This document shows, one piece after another, positions 7,886 through 17,376 of a stretch of 64,000 nucleotides of DNA. The number at the start of each line of letters is the position of its first letter. The first letter of the stretch is position 1. This DNA comes from Streptomyces ferrugineus (lineage in GTDB: Bacteria > Actinomycetota > Actinomycetes > Streptomycetales > Streptomycetaceae): contig NZ_CP063373.1 in the NCBI RefSeq assembly GCF_015160855.1, positions 9,337,001 through 9,401,000 of the forward strand, read 5' to 3'. The notes below the pieces were generated by a model, which did not search any database, was not told where the DNA came from, and worked only from the letters and a program-made list of their open reading frames with translations. Position numbers and translations under genes: made by a program.

Positions 7886-9630
7886 TTCGTCTCAGCCCCT
7901 TCGGCGGGTGCGACTTGGGGGTCGGGGGTGGGGGTGTCGTCGGTGGAGTCGTCGTCCGTGGAGTCCGGGTCGGGCGCGCCCGGTGCCTGCTCGTACAGGA
8001 TCCCGGCGAGGTCGCCGAGTTCCTCGGGCACCTTCGCGGACTCGCTGCGGCCGAGGCCGGCCATCTCGACGACCGTGACGCCGTCGGCTCCGGTGGTGGC
8101 CCGCACCCACACGCGGCGGCGCTGGATGAACAGGGAGGCGGCGAGGCCGAAGATCGCGGCGAGGGCGCCGGCGAGCGCCCAGCCGCTGCCGGGCTGGCGG
8201 GCGACCTGGAAGCCGGCCCACTCCTTGATCTCCTTCTCGAAGGTGACCGTGCCCGCGCCGTTCGGGAGCTTCATGGTCTCGCCGGGTTTCAGGTTCTCCC
8301 TGACCTGGGCGCCCTTGGCGTTCTTGAACCCCTCCAGGTTCTTCTTGTCCAGCTGGTACACGCTCTGCGGGATGCCCGCGTCCACGCCGAGGTCGCCGTG
8401 GTAGGCCTCCAGGTTCAGCACCGGGTTCAGCAGCGCGGGGAACTGCGAGGCCAGCTCGTTGCCCTTGACGTAGGAGGGCAGGAAGAAGGCCTGGAAGCCG
8501 AGCTGCTCCCGCTCGCCCTTGGCGTTGCGGTAGCCGTCCATGACCTTGATCGCACCGGTGGAGGTGACATTGCCGTCGAGCGGAAGGAGGGGCACGGCGT
8601 CGTGGAAGACCTCGTTGCCCTTGCCGTCGCGGACCGTGATGACGGGGGCGTAGCCGTGGCTGACGAGGTAGACCTTGGAGCCGCCGATCTCCAGCGGCTC
8701 GTTGACCTTGACGGTGGTCGTCCTGTCCTTGCCGTCCGCGCCCACGCTGTAGGTGAGGTCGGCCTCATAGGTGCGGGGGGTGCCGCGGTTGGGGCCGGAC
8801 GGCTCGTACGTTCCCTTGAAGTTGTTCAGGGTGAAGCTGAACGGGTCCAGGTCGTCCTGGGTGAAGAGGCTGCCGGACTTGAAGTCGTCGTACTGGGTGA
8901 GGGTGTTGGAGAAGCCGTCGCCCTCGACGATCAGCTTGTTGCCCTCGGACTTGAACAGCTGGCCCCAGGCGAAGGCGATCAGCATCACGATCAGCGCGAT
9001 GTGGAAGGCGAGGTTGCCGACCTCGCGCAGATAGCCCTTCTCGGCGGCGACGGCGTCACCGGAGGGGTGGGCTCGGAAGCGGCGCTTCTTCAGCAGGGCG
9101 AGGGCGGCCGTGCGGACCTGCTCGGGCGCGGCCTCGGTGCGCCACGTGGTGTAGGCGGGCAGCCGGGTCAGGCGCTTGGGGGCGGCCGGCGGGCGGCCGC
9201 GCAGCTGGCCGACGAACTGCCAGCTGCGCGGGACGATGCAGCCGATGAGGGAGACGAACAGCAGGATGTAGATCGCGGAGAACCACACCGAGCTGTAGAC
9301 GTTGAAGAGGCCGAGCTTGTCGTAGATCGGCGCGAGGGTCTCGTGCGCCTTGCGGAACTCGGCGACCTTGGTCTCGTCGATGCCGGTCTGCGGGATGAGC
9401 GAGCCGGGGATGGCGCCGAGCGACAGCAGCAGGAGCAGCAGCAGTGCGACCCGCATCGAGGTGAGCTGCCGCCAGAACCAGCGGGCCCAGCCGATGACGC
9501 CGAGGGAGGGCAGGTTGGGCGCGTCCTCGGCGGGGGCGGTGGAGAGCTGGGAGCCGGCGGCGCTCAGCTCCTGGTCCTGGTCCTGGCCCTCGGGGGCGGC
9601 CGGGGCGGCCTTGTCGGTCGTGTTGCTCAT
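7882..9630 (-). CDS. resB: Cytochrome c biogenesis protein ResB
   Basis: 582 residues. An acidic Ala/Glu N-terminal tail is followed by GWARWFWRQLTSMRVALLLLLLLSLGAIPGSLIPQ, the ResB first helix; two further helices; a large extracytoplasmic domain (about residues 230-460); and a last helix near residue 480 (GWALAGALAAIFGLAASLFI). ResB partners CcsB in the system II holocytochrome c synthetase. The ATG start is three bases from the ccdA stop, so the genes are co-transcribed. Confidence 0.95.
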   Translation of the reverse strand: MSNTTDKAAPAAPEGQDQDQELSAAGSQLSTAPAEDAPNLPSLGVIGWARWFWRQLTSMRVALLLLLLLSLGAIPGSLIPQTGIDETKVAEFRKAHETLAPIYDKLGLFNVYSSVWFSAIYILLFVSLIGCIVPRSWQFVGQLRGRPPAAPKRLTRLPAYTTWRTEAAPEQVRTAALALLKKRRFRAHPSGDAVAAEKGYLREVGNLAFHIALIVMLIAFAWGQLFKSEGNKLIVEGDGFSNTLTQYDDFKSGSLFTQDDLDPFSFTLNNFKGTYEPSGPNRGTPRTYEADLTYSVGADGKDRTTTVKVNEPLEIGGSKVYLVSHGYAPVITVRDGKGNEVFHDAVPLLPLDGNVTSTGAIKVMDGYRNAKGEREQLGFQAFFLPSYVKGNELASQFPALLNPVLNLEAYHGDLGVDAGIPQSVYQLDKKNLEGFKNAKGAQVRENLKPGETMKLPNGAGTVTFEKEIKEWAGFQVARQPGSGWALAGALAAIFGLAASLFIQRRRVWVRATTGADGVTVVEMAGLGRSESAKVPEELGDLAGILYEQAPGAPDPDSTDDDSTDDTPTPDPQVAPAEGAETK

Positions 9631-9633
9631 CGA

Positions 9634-10407
9634 TCAGATCCCCACAGTGAAGCCGTTGGACCAGACCTGCATCTCCTGCACGATGCGGTCCCAGGCGCCG
9701 GTCAGCAGCAGCACACCGGTCACGATCATCATGGTGCCGCCGATGCGCATCACCCAGACGTAGTGCCGCTTGACCCAGGCGAAGGCGCCGAGCGCCTTGC
9801 GGAAGGCTACGGCAGCGAGCACGAAGGGCAGGCCGAGGCCGAGGCAGTAGGCGACGGTGAGTATGGCGCCGCGGCCGGCGCTGGCCTCGTTGATGGCGAG
9901 TGTCTGCACCGAGGACAGGGTCGGTCCGATGCACGGCGTCCAGCCGATGCCGAAGAGGGCACCGAGGAGGGGAGCACCGGCGAGTCCGGTGGCCGGCTTG
10001 GTGTGGAAGCGGAACTCCCGCTGGCTGAGCCAGGGCATCAGGCCCATGAAGAAGACCCCCATGAGGACCATGAGCACACCGAGGATCTTCGTCAGGACGT
10101 CCTTGTTCTCCTGGAGGGTCGATCCCCAGTACCCGAACAGCGCCCCGCCGGAGACGAACACCACGGTGAAGCCGAGCACGAAGAGGGAGGAACCGGCGAC
10201 CATCCGCCAGCGCCGGGCCTCGGCCAGGTCGGTGCCGCTGACTCCGGTGACGTAGGACAGATAACCGGGGACGAGCGGCAGGACGCACGGGGAGAAGAAG
10301 GAGACCAGACCGCCGAGCACGGCGATGGGCAGCGCGAGCAGCAGGGCGCCGTTCATGACGGTGCCGTTGTAGCTCGCGCCCTCGGCGAGCGTGGACAGCG
10401 CGCTCAC
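9634..10407 (-). CDS. ccdA: CcdA-type thiol-disulfide transporter
   Basis: 257 residues with six membrane helices. The two redox-active cysteines are in SFFSPCVLPLVPGYLSYV and GIGWTPCIGPTLSSV, the paired Cys-Pro motifs of CcdA/short DsbD proteins. It passes electrons from cytoplasmic thioredoxin to ResA outside the membrane, keeping apocytochrome thiols reduced. The GTG start lies one base after the resA stop, so translation is almost certainly coupled. Confidence 0.95.
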   Translation of the reverse strand: MSALSTLAEGASYNGTVMNGALLLALPIAVLGGLVSFFSPCVLPLVPGYLSYVTGVSGTDLAEARRWRMVAGSSLFVLGFTVVFVSGGALFGYWGSTLQENKDVLTKILGVLMVLMGVFFMGLMPWLSQREFRFHTKPATGLAGAPLLGALFGIGWTPCIGPTLSSVQTLAINEASAGRGAILTVAYCLGLGLPFVLAAVAFRKALGAFAWVKRHYVWVMRIGGTMMIVTGVLLLTGAWDRIVQEMQVWSNGFTVGI

Positions 10408-10408
10408 G

Positions 10409-11014
10409 TCACTTCTCCGCGAGAACGGGCTTGATCATGCTGCGCAGCGTCTCCTCGCTGAGCGGCTGCAGCGCCCGCGCGGCGATCTTGCCGTCCCGGT
10501 CGATGACGAGTGTGGAGGGGATCGCCTGCGGGTTGAGCGTGCCCTTGCCGAAGCGGAGCATCTGCTTGCCCGTGGGGTCGTACAGGCTCGGGTAGGTGAC
10601 CCCGAACTCCTTCTCGAAGGCCTTCGCGGGGGTGGTGCTGGTGTCGCGGGTGTTGATGCCGAGGAACTCGACGCCCTGGCCCTTGACGTCCTCGTAGACG
10701 GTCTGGAAGTTCTTCGCCTCGGCCCGGCACGGCGGGCACCACGAGCCCCATACGTTGATGACGACGATCTTGCCCTTGTAGGCGGTGGTGCTGAGCTGCT
10801 TGCCGTCGATGGTCTTGCCGGAGAGCTCCGGGGCCGCGGCGCGCTTGCCCTGGGCGACGGTGTCGATGCCGTTGGAGCCGGTGACGAAGTTGGTGTCGCC
10901 GCCGCCACCGGACGTACCGCCCGAAGTGCACGCGGACAGGGCCAGCGCGGCGGCTGCGGCGCTGGCGGCGGCGAGCAGGGCGGTACGGCTACGGGCGCGA
11001 CGGGCGGCACTCAT
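10409..11014 (-). CDS. resA: ResA-like extracytoplasmic thioredoxin lipoprotein
   Basis: 201 residues. The signal peptide ends in the lipobox LSAC (Cys29), then a Gly/Ser linker and a TlpA/ResA thioredoxin fold with the WCPPC active site and the cis-Pro region AIPSTLVID. It reduces apocytochrome c cysteines using electrons from CcdA. It is the first gene of the resA-ccdA-resB-ccsB run. A 66-bp gap separates it from the upstream deacetylase-like gene, so an internal promoter is possible. Confidence 0.93.
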   Translation of the reverse strand: MSAARRARSRTALLAAASAAAAALALSACTSGGTSGGGGDTNFVTGSNGIDTVAQGKRAAAPELSGKTIDGKQLSTTAYKGKIVVINVWGSWCPPCRAEAKNFQTVYEDVKGQGVEFLGINTRDTSTTPAKAFEKEFGVTYPSLYDPTGKQMLRFGKGTLNPQAIPSTLVIDRDGKIAARALQPLSEETLRSMIKPVLAEK

Positions 11015-11080
11015 GTGAAAAGTTTCGCATGTCCGTTCCGGGGATCTTGCGCACCCCCCTGCCGGACGTAAACCCGCATT

Positions 11081-12382
11081 TCAGGCGGCGTTTTGAGTAC
11101 CCGTGGAGGAGCTGCCGGACGAGCTCGCGGAGCCGCCCTTCAGGAAGGTCTTCCAGCCGCCGACGGGCTGCTGCCCCACGCCCAGAGTGCGCAACTTGTC
11201 CAGAACATCCGGCTTCTGTACGTCCATCCAGTCCACGAACTGCCGGAAGGAGACGAGCCGGATGTCGGCACCCTTCTCCTTCTGCCGCGCGATGTGCTTG
11301 AGGGCCTCCTCGACGGCGTCCATGTAGATGCCGCCGTTCCACTGCTCGAAGTGGTTGCCTATGAAGAAGGGTGCACGGTTTGTCTCATATGCCCGCTTGA
11401 AGCCCTGGATGTACGCCTGTGCCGACTGCTCGCGCCAGCCCGGGTAGTTGTGGCTGGGCGCGTTCGTCGAGTTGACCGACTGGTTGGCGAGCATGTTGTA
11501 GTCCATGGAGAGGACCTCGAACGAACGCCCGGGGAAAGGTATCTGCTGCAACGGCAGATCCCACAGCCCCTGCTTCTTCGTCGGCCACACCTGACGCCCG
11601 CCCGGCGAGGAGGCGTCGTAGCGCCAGCCCAGCTCGCGGGCGGTGGGCAGCAGGTTGTCCTGGCCGAGGAGACAGGGGGTGCGGCCGCCGACGAGTTCCT
11701 TGTCGTAGTCGAAGGGCAGGGAGGGCAGTTCGGTCCACCCGGAGTTGGTCCGCCACTCCTTGACGAAGGACTTGGCCTGATCGATCTCACTGCGCCACTG
11801 CTGCGGGGTCCAGTTGCCGACGGTGCCGGTGCCGGCGCAGAAGTGGCCGTTGAAGTGGGTGCCTATCTCGTGGCCGTCGAGCCAGGCCTGGCGGACGTTC
11901 TTCAGCGTCGCCTTGATGTGCTCGTCGGTGAGGTAGCCGATGTCGGAGGCGCCGCGCGGGTTGTTCGGCGGTTCGTAGAGCCGCTTCTTGCTCTCGGGCA
12001 GCAGATACAGCCCCGAGAGGAAGAAGGTCATGTGCGCCTCGTGCTCCTTGGCGAGTTCGAGGAAGCGCGGGAAGAGGCCGTTGCCGACCTCGCCGGCGCC
12101 GTCCCAGGAGAAGATGACGAACTGCGGCGGCTCCTGGCCGGGCTCCAGCGGCTGGGGCCTGCCCGGCTGGTTCGGCTGCTTGCCGGTGTACGAGGTGGAG
12201 CCGTCGCCTATGGGGCGGGCGCGGTCGGCCTGGGCGCCGGGCTTGTTGTCCGCGCCGTCGTTGGAACCTCCGGCGCGGTTCGACCCGTCTGACGACGTGA
12301 GCGTGGAGCACCCCGCGAGTCCGAGCGCGGCAGCCGCTCCGGCGCCGAGTCCGATGGCTCCCCTTCGGCTGAAGTTGCGCAT
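11081..12382 (-). CDS. Tat-type lipoprotein with polysaccharide deacetylase-like fold
   Basis: 433 residues. The N-terminus FSRRGAIGLGAGAAAALGLAGC has a twin-arginine pair and the lipobox LAGC. The body resembles NodB-type carbohydrate deacetylases: FSWDGAGEVG replaces the usual FDDGP metal Asp motif, THFNGH supplies the His-rich metal motif, and LPSLPFDYD and FFIGNHFEQWNGG follow. The non-canonical first motif makes activity uncertain. The C-terminus is Ser/Gly-rich. It is located between the histidine phosphatase and resA genes on the same strand. It probably acts on envelope polysaccharide. Confidence 0.8.
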   Translation of the reverse strand: MRNFSRRGAIGLGAGAAAALGLAGCSTLTSSDGSNRAGGSNDGADNKPGAQADRARPIGDGSTSYTGKQPNQPGRPQPLEPGQEPPQFVIFSWDGAGEVGNGLFPRFLELAKEHEAHMTFFLSGLYLLPESKKRLYEPPNNPRGASDIGYLTDEHIKATLKNVRQAWLDGHEIGTHFNGHFCAGTGTVGNWTPQQWRSEIDQAKSFVKEWRTNSGWTELPSLPFDYDKELVGGRTPCLLGQDNLLPTARELGWRYDASSPGGRQVWPTKKQGLWDLPLQQIPFPGRSFEVLSMDYNMLANQSVNSTNAPSHNYPGWREQSAQAYIQGFKRAYETNRAPFFIGNHFEQWNGGIYMDAVEEALKHIARQKEKGADIRLVSFRQFVDWMDVQKPDVLDKLRTLGVGQQPVGGWKTFLKGGSASSSGSSSTGTQNAA

Positions 12383-12529
12383 TACTGCCCCGTCCGTCGC
12401 GTTTCTCTGGTGGTCACCCAGTCAGAGGGCACGACGAACGGGGAGGTTCCTCCTGATCACGGAGGATTCGCAACAAATGTCACAAACGTGTCTGAGTGCC
12501 CCGACATCACGGCGCTCCCAGCGGAGCGC

Positions 12530-13243
12530 CTACGCGCCGAAGGCCTTGTCCTTCCCCTGCACCGGCTTGGCACCGGCACGGAGATGGGCGGGCACGAGAT
12601 CGATGGCGGGCTCGGTGTAGCCGACGGACACGATCTTGTCGCCCTGGTACGTGAAGGTCGTCAGGGACGCCAGCGTGCACTGCCGCTTGCGCGGGTCGTG
12701 CCACAGCCGACGCTTCTCGACGTAGGAGCGCACGATCCAGATCGGCAGCTGATGGCTGACCAGCACGGCCTCGTGCCCACGCGCCGCGTCCTTGGCCGCG
12801 CCCAGCGCGCCCATCATGCGGATGACCTGGTCGACGTACGGCTCGCCCCAGGACGGCTTGAACGGGTTGACGAGGTGCTTCCAGTTCTCCGGCCTCTTCA
12901 ACGCCCCGTCCCCCACCCCGAAGGTCTTGCCCTGGAAGACGTTGTCGGCCTCGATGAGCCGCTCGTCGGTGGCGAGGTCCAGCCCGTGCGCCTTGGCGAT
13001 CGGCGTCGCGGTCTCCTGCGCCCGCTCCAGCGGGGAGGCGCAGACGTGGGTGACATCACGGGAGGCGAGATGCTCGGCGACCCGGTCGGCCATCTGCCGG
13101 CCCAGCTCGGAGAGGTGGTAGCCGGCGAGACGGCCGTAGAGGATCCCGTCCGGGTTGGCGACCTCGCCGTGCCGCATGAGGTGGACGACGGTGATGTCGC
13201 TGTTGCTGGTCATGGGGTTGTCGGTGATGGGGTTGTCGCTCAT
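12530..13243 (-). CDS. Histidine phosphatase family protein (phosphoglycerate mutase-like)
   Basis: 237 residues. The catalytic motif is [15 protein letters not shown] (RHG near residue 24); the second His is in [11 protein letters not shown] and acidic partner residues lie between. A broad-specificity phosphatase is more likely than a true mutase. The ATG overlaps the hemL stop (ATGA), so it is coupled to hemL. The same hemL-phosphatase-thioredoxin-ccdA order occurs in Mycobacterium tuberculosis (Rv0524-Rv0527). Confidence 0.9.
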   Translation of the reverse strand: MSDNPITDNPMTSNSDITVVHLMRHGEVANPDGILYGRLAGYHLSELGRQMADRVAEHLASRDVTHVCASPLERAQETATPIAKAHGLDLATDERLIEADNVFQGKTFGVGDGALKRPENWKHLVNPFKPSWGEPYVDQVIRMMGALGAAKDAARGHEAVLVSHQLPIWIVRSYVEKRRLWHDPRKRQCTLASLTTFTYQGDKIVSVGYTEPAIDLVPAHLRAGAKPVQGKDKAFGA

Positions 13244-14574
13244 GCCGCCGTGGCCTCCGCCGCCGCTCGGGCCGCCGCCGGGAGGGCGTCGGCGATGCGC
13301 TGGACCGCCTGCTCGTCGTGGGCCGTGGAGACGAACCAGGACTCGAAGGACGAGGGCGGCAGATAGACGCCCTGCTCCAGCATCGCGTGGAAGAAGGCGG
13401 TGAAGCGGAAGGACTCCTGCCGCTTGGCGTCCTCGTAGTTGCGCACCTCACGGTCCGTGAAGAACACGGAGAACATGTTGGAGGCGCTCTGCAGCCGGTG
13501 CGCGACGCCCTCCTTGGTGAGGACCTCGGCGACGAGGGACTGGATGGTGTCGGACACGGCGTTGACCTTGGCGTAGGCGGCCTCGTCGAGGAGCCGCAGC
13601 TGGGCGAGGCCGGCGGCGGTGGCGACGGGGTTCCCGGAGAGGGTGCCGGCCTGGTAGACGGGCCCGGCGGGAGCGAGGTACGCCATCACGTCCGCACGGC
13701 CACCGAAGGCGGCGGCGGGGAAGCCGCCCCCCATCACCTTGCCGAAGGTCATCAGGTCGGGCTTCACCCCGTCGATGCCGTACCACCCGGCGCGGCTGGT
13801 CCGGAACCCGGTCATGACCTCGTCGGAGATGTAGAGGGCGCCGTTCTTCCGGCAGGCGTCCTTGAGCCCCTCGTTGAAACCGGGCCGCGGCGGGACGACG
13901 CCCATGTTGCCGGGCGAGGCCTCGGTGATCACGCAGGCGATCTCGCCGGGGTAGCGGTGGAAGGCCTCGTGCACGGACTCCAGGTCGTTGTAGGCCAGCA
14001 CGATGGTGTCGCCGGCCTGGGCGCCGGTGACGCCGGGGGTGTCGGGCAGGGCGAAGGTCGCCACTCCGGAGCCGGCGGCGGCGAGGAGGGCGTCGACGTG
14101 CCCGTGGTAGCAGCCGGCGAACTTGATCACCTTGGTGCGCCCGGTGAACCCGCGGGCGAGCCGGATGGCGGACATCGTGGCCTCGGTGCCGCTGGAGACG
14201 AGCCGCACTTGGTCGATGGGCTCGACCCGGCCAACGATCTCCTCGGCGAGCGCGACCTCGCCCTCCCCCGGCGTGCCGAAGGAGGTGCCGCGAGAGACGG
14301 CGTCCTGGACGGCGGCAATGACCTCCGGGTGGGAGTGCCCGAGGATCATGGGACCCCAGGAGCAGACGAGGTCGACGTACTCACGCCCGTCGGCGTCGGT
14401 CAGGTACGGACCGGTGCCGGACACCATGAACCGGGGCGTGCCGCCGACGGCGCGGAAGGCGCGCACCGGGGAGTTCACGCCGCCGGGCGTGACGGCGGCC
14501 GCACGGTCGAACAGAGCCTGCGAGGCAGGCGCATCGTATGGATAGGGCGTTCCTGAAGAGGGCGCTTCGCTCAT
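13240..14574 (-). CDS. hemL: Glutamate-1-semialdehyde 2,1-aminomutase
   Basis: 444 residues, full length for the family. It shows the class III PLP fold: [26 protein letters not shown] (PLP-ring Asp) and [13 protein letters not shown] with the Schiff-base Lys. It converts glutamate-1-semialdehyde to 5-aminolevulinate, the second committed step of C5-pathway tetrapyrrole synthesis, using the product of HemA, which is encoded about 49 kb away in this window. It heads the minus-strand run continuing into the phosphatase gene. The promoter must lie in the 350-bp gap upstream. Confidence 0.97.
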   Translation of the reverse strand: MSEAPSSGTPYPYDAPASQALFDRAAAVTPGGVNSPVRAFRAVGGTPRFMVSGTGPYLTDADGREYVDLVCSWGPMILGHSHPEVIAAVQDAVSRGTSFGTPGEGEVALAEEIVGRVEPIDQVRLVSSGTEATMSAIRLARGFTGRTKVIKFAGCYHGHVDALLAAAGSGVATFALPDTPGVTGAQAGDTIVLAYNDLESVHEAFHRYPGEIACVITEASPGNMGVVPPRPGFNEGLKDACRKNGALYISDEVMTGFRTSRAGWYGIDGVKPDLMTFGKVMGGGFPAAAFGGRADVMAYLAPAGPVYQAGTLSGNPVATAAGLAQLRLLDEAAYAKVNAVSDTIQSLVAEVLTKEGVAHRLQSASNMFSVFFTDREVRNYEDAKRQESFRFTAFFHAMLEQGVYLPPSSFESWFVSTAHDEQAVQRIADALPAAARAAAEATAA

Positions 14575-14923
14575 GACCTGCGACTACTCCGACCTTCTCT
14601 GACCTACTCCGATGATCTCGGACTCCGGTTGCCAGTGACCTCCTCAGGGTAGGCCAGGGGGAGGCGACGACAGCGGGCCGCTGCCGATCGCCCGGCCGGC
14701 CGGGCCGGTTCCCTCCCTCACCCCCCATCCCCTCTCCAGGAATCTGCGAGACTGGGCGTGAACACACAGCTCATGCGGGGCGTGGTGGTCGGGGACTGAA
14801 AAGATCCTGCGGACAGGTGTTTCAGCGCACGTTTCGGCGGGCGGCCGTGGGGGAGGTCACTGACACGATGATCGGGTTGCGCGGCGGGGGCCACGCGTCC
14901 TAGAAAAGCAGTCGGGTGGAGAT
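14575..14923. other. Intergenic region between hemL and the integration-target gene
   Basis: 349 bp holding the divergent promoters of hemL and the next gene. CTACTCCGA occurs twice near the hemL start, but I see no convincing consensus promoter, hairpin or RNA gene. Confidence 0.4.
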
Positions 14924-15598
14924 ATGCATCGCGGTGGCGGACTGGGCGAGGGGACTGATGACCTGGGTCCTCGACGTGCCCGGCGGGGAAGGCACCGGCG
15001 CGAGGCGGAGGATTCGAACGAAGGACGCCCGGGACACGTTGTACCAGGTATGCCAGATTCAACGGGTGTACCGGGTGCATCGAGCGAGCACGAGCCGATC
15101 GACCGGCGGATCGACGGCCGGGTCGACCGCCTGCGGGCGGGGAGCAGGAATGGTGGTCGGGTGGGGGTGACGTACAAGTACTTCGGCGCGCCCGACGGTG
15201 CGACCGCGGCCCGCGTCCCGATCTCGATGCGCCCCGAGGAACTCGGCGGCGACGAGCTCGGCATGAACGGCATGTTCACCAAGATCAAGCCGGAGACGAT
15301 GGCGGCGATGGTCCTCACCGGCATCGAGGGTGTGCCTCTGCACAAGGTGCCGCCGCTGGAGCTGGTGGTCCTGCACCCCGACTACGCCGTGGTCAAGCTC
15401 CCGATGACGGTCGTGGACCCGCTGCGCGGCATAGGAGAGGAAGCGGTCGGCGCGGCCGCCTTCATCTGGTCGACGGTGCCGGACCGGGGTGGGCCCCGGG
15501 ATGCGTTCAATGTGTACCAACTGCTGCATGAGTGGCAGGACTTCAGCCATCGGCTGCATGAGGCGGGGCATCAGGCTTATTGCCTGGTCTGGCCCTGA
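14924..15598 (+). CDS. Conserved hypothetical protein; integration target of the mobile element
   Basis: 224 residues if started at ATG 14924 (GTGGAG four bases ahead); a shorter start at ATG 15050 is possible because codon bias is weak before about 15090. The conserved part begins near GVTYKYFGAPDGATAARVPISMRPEELGG and continues to DFSHRLHEAGHQAYCLVWP. No signal peptide or membrane helix; family not recognised. The last 18 sense codons (from 15545) are supplied by the integrated element; the displaced native end (DFSHRLHEAGHQPYCLVWP) is at 33252-33310. The gene therefore stays intact with one Ala/Pro difference in that tail. Confidence 0.75.
   Translation: MHRGGGLGEGTDDLGPRRARRGRHRREAEDSNEGRPGHVVPGMPDSTGVPGASSEHEPIDRRIDGRVDRLRAGSRNGGRVGVTYKYFGAPDGATAARVPISMRPEELGGDELGMNGMFTKIKPETMAAMVLTGIEGVPLHKVPPLELVVLHPDYAVVKLPMTVVDPLRGIGEEAVGAAAFIWSTVPDRGGPRDAFNVYQLLHEWQDFSHRLHEAGHQAYCLVWP
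15523..15544. other. attL core: 22-bp direct repeat
   Basis: The block beginning GCTGCATGAG and ending GGCAGGACTTC is identical base for base at 15523-15544 and 33236-33257. It lies inside the 3' coding end of the target gene, next to a tyrosine integrase gene, as expected for the overlap region of a site-specific integration. Confidence 0.9.
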
Positions 15599-15618
15599 GC
15601 TGGGGTTTCAGGGGTTTC

Positions 15619-15641
15619 GGGCGGGGTTTCTGACCCCGCCC
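15619..15641 (+). terminator. Terminator-like hairpin after the target gene (element copy)
   Basis: A 9-bp perfect stem, GGGCGGGGT with ACCCCGCCC, and a 5-nt loop lie 21 bp after the stop codon. A near-identical hairpin follows the displaced 3' end at 33334-33355, so the element brings a terminator as well as the coding tail. Confidence 0.7.
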
Positions 15642-15664
15642 TCGTCATGTGCGGAGAGAGGCCG

Positions 15665-17017
15665 TCAGGCGGCCAGGGCACATTGAGGGCACATGGGTTT
15701 CGCTGGGGGCACTGATGTGCCCTGAGTGCCGGGCCGGTCGTCCTCGTCTTCTGCGTCGGCTTCAGCCTCGGCTTCTGTGAAGACGTCGTCGATCGCCTTG
15801 CGGGTGCGGGTCTCGCTGGACGGCAGCAGATGCGTGTACGTCCGCAGCGTGAAGCCCGGGTCCGAGTGGCCGAGGTACTCGGAAAGCGCCTTGATGCTCT
15901 CCCCCGCGTCCAGGAGCACGGAGGCGTAGGCGTGCCGGAGGGCGTGCATGCCGTCTTCCGGAGCCGCCTGGAGGTAGCGCGCCCCGCGCTCTCGGGGAGG
16001 GATCACGCCCGCGGCGGCAAGAGCGCGCTTCCAGTCGCCCATGTTGAAGACGCTGCGGTTGTAGGCCCGCCCCTTCTTGTCGACGAAGAGGAGGCGGAAG
16101 GTTTTCGGCTCGCCGTCCGGCTTGGTCCACGGCAGGGTAACGTCGACCGGCGGGAACTCCTTCATGTGCGCCTTGAGGGCTGCGGCGAGCTGAGCCGACA
16201 GGGGCACTGACCGGATCCTGTTGCCCTTGGGCAGGGCGAAGACAGGCTTCGTACCGACCAGCCGCACCTGGCGGTTGACGTGGATCCAGCCGCCCTTGAA
16301 GTCGATGTCCTCGACGGCGAAGCCGAACACCTCGCCCTGCCGCAGACCGCAGCCGAAGGCGAGCTTGCCGCCGGTCTGGAACCGCTTCGGGAGGCCGCCG
16401 ATAACCGCGCGGACGCGCTCCAGCGACCATGGGATGACCTTCTTCTTGGTCGCGGTCGGCAGCTTGACCGACTTCGCCTTGCACGGGTTCTTCGGCAGCA
16501 GCCCGTCCTCCACGGCCGAGCCGAGGATGCTGGAGAGGATGTCGAAGATGCCCTCGATCGTGGACACCTCCAGGCCGCCGTCCTGGAGTGTGCGGATCCA
16601 ACCCTGAATGATCGAGGGCTGGTTGAGGGACCGAAGTTCGCGTCGACCGAGGTGCTCGACGATGTGGTTGCGGACGGTCGCCTCGTAGCGGAGGGCGGTC
16701 GTCGGGCCCACAGAGTTCGCGTCGAGCCACTTCTGCGCATAGGCCCCGAGCGTCTGCTTCGTCTCGGCGGGGACGACGTAGGAGCCGCGCCGGATCTCGA
16801 CGTCGACTTCGGCGGCGCGATTGTCGGCCGCGGCCTTCGTGTCGAAGTTCTCCTTGCGCTGTTGCCCGTGCAGGTCGCGGTAGCGGACCTGCCAGCGCTT
16901 GCCGATGCCGTGGTCAGCGGTGGGGACCATCCGCTTCGTACGGCTCTTGTGGTCACCGCACTCGGCTTCGGTGGGCTTGGGGTGGGACTTGTGCCAGCGG
17001 TCGTACACGTCAGCCAA
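15665..17017 (-). CDS. int: Tyrosine-type site-specific integrase
   Basis: 450 residues. N-terminal: an arm-binding-like region (WQVRYRDLHGQQRKENFDTKAAADNRAAEV). Middle: a SAM-like core-binding domain (about residues 85-185). C-terminal: the catalytic domain with Arg in GCGLRQGEVFG, HALRHAYASVLLD, the EYLGHSD His and the nucleophile in LRTYTHLLP. Its C-terminal tail is acidic then Cys-containing (PMCPQCALAA). It starts with TTG overlapping the repressor stop (TTGGCTGA), so translation is coupled. It recombines attP with the 3' end of the target gene. Confidence 0.96.
   Translation of the reverse strand: MADVYDRWHKSHPKPTEAECGDHKSRTKRMVPTADHGIGKRWQVRYRDLHGQQRKENFDTKAAADNRAAEVDVEIRRGSYVVPAETKQTLGAYAQKWLDANSVGPTTALRYEATVRNHIVEHLGRRELRSLNQPSIIQGWIRTLQDGGLEVSTIEGIFDILSSILGSAVEDGLLPKNPCKAKSVKLPTATKKKVIPWSLERVRAVIGGLPKRFQTGGKLAFGCGLRQGEVFGFAVEDIDFKGGWIHVNRQVRLVGTKPVFALPKGNRIRSVPLSAQLAAALKAHMKEFPPVDVTLPWTKPDGEPKTFRLLFVDKKGRAYNRSVFNMGDWKRALAAAGVIPPRERGARYLQAAPEDGMHALRHAYASVLLDAGESIKALSEYLGHSDPGFTLRTYTHLLPSSETRTRKAIDDVFTEAEAEADAEDEDDRPGTQGTSVPPAKPMCPQCALAA
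15675..15723. promoter_or_regulatory. Candidate integrase arm-binding sites, left end
   Basis: AGGGCACAT occurs at 15675-15683 and 15686-15694 in the same orientation, 11 bp apart, and inverted (ATGTGCCCT) at 15715-15723. All three fall in the 3' end of int. The same 11-bp-spaced pair is present near the right end at 33109-33128. Confidence 0.65.
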
Positions 17018-17327
17018 GAAGGGCCTCCTGGATGGAGGTGAGGGAGCGGGAGGTGGCGTCGGGCACCGGGGAGTGCGTCGGCCACGGGAGCAGCAGAGCT
17101 GCGGGAGGGGCGCCGAGCGCGGCGGCGAGGGCGACGAGGTCGTCTACGTCGCATCGGCGGCGGGCGCGTTCGGTGCGGCTGAGGGCGGTGTTGGCCATCG
17201 GACGGCCCAGCGCGGTGCAGTGGGCGGCGAGCTGGTGCTGGGTCAGGCCGCGCACGAGACGTAGGTGCTCGATGGCGCGGGCGGTGTGGAGGCCGGCAGG
17301 GCCTATTTCGACAGGTCGGTTGGGCAT
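17010..17327 (-). CDS. XRE-family transcriptional repressor of the element
   Basis: 105 residues with a helix-turn-helix in RAIEHLRLVRGLTQHQLAAHCTALGRPMANTALSRTERARR, followed by a short dimerisation-like helix (DDLVALAAALGAPPAALLLPW). It lies immediately upstream of, and overlaps, int. I choose ATG 17327 rather than ATG 17358-17360 because a 12-bp palindrome (17329-17340) abuts it and the longer start lacks a ribosome binding site and adds a TTA codon; a leaderless transcript is plausible. It probably represses its own and int expression. Confidence 0.75.
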   Translation of the reverse strand: MPNRPVEIGPAGLHTARAIEHLRLVRGLTQHQLAAHCTALGRPMANTALSRTERARRRCDVDDLVALAAALGAPPAALLLPWPTHSPVPDATSRSLTSIQEALLG

Positions 17328-17328
17328 G

Positions 17329-17376
17329 ACAGATAGCTGTAACTTGCATCCGGGCGCCATGGCAAGAGTTAGCTCT
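17329..17376. promoter_or_regulatory. Pair of related 12-bp palindromic operators
   Basis: ACAGATAGCTGT (17329-17340) and AGAGTTAGCTCT (17365-17376) both fit the consensus ASAGWTAGCTST and are centred 36 bp apart, directly upstream of the XRE start. The second extends to AAGAG/CTCTT arms (17364-17377). They are good candidates for autoregulation by the XRE protein. Confidence 0.55.

Noticed and set aside
7915..10434. 839-codon open frame on the plus strand
   Set aside because: Antisense to resB, ccdA and resA, whose motifs are unambiguous.
15000..15035. tRNA-like T-loop signature on the minus strand (GTTCGAATCC)
   Set aside because: The flanking bases do not pair to form a T stem and no acceptor, D or anticodon arms are found, so it is chance similarity. 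The element integrates in a protein gene, not a tRNA.
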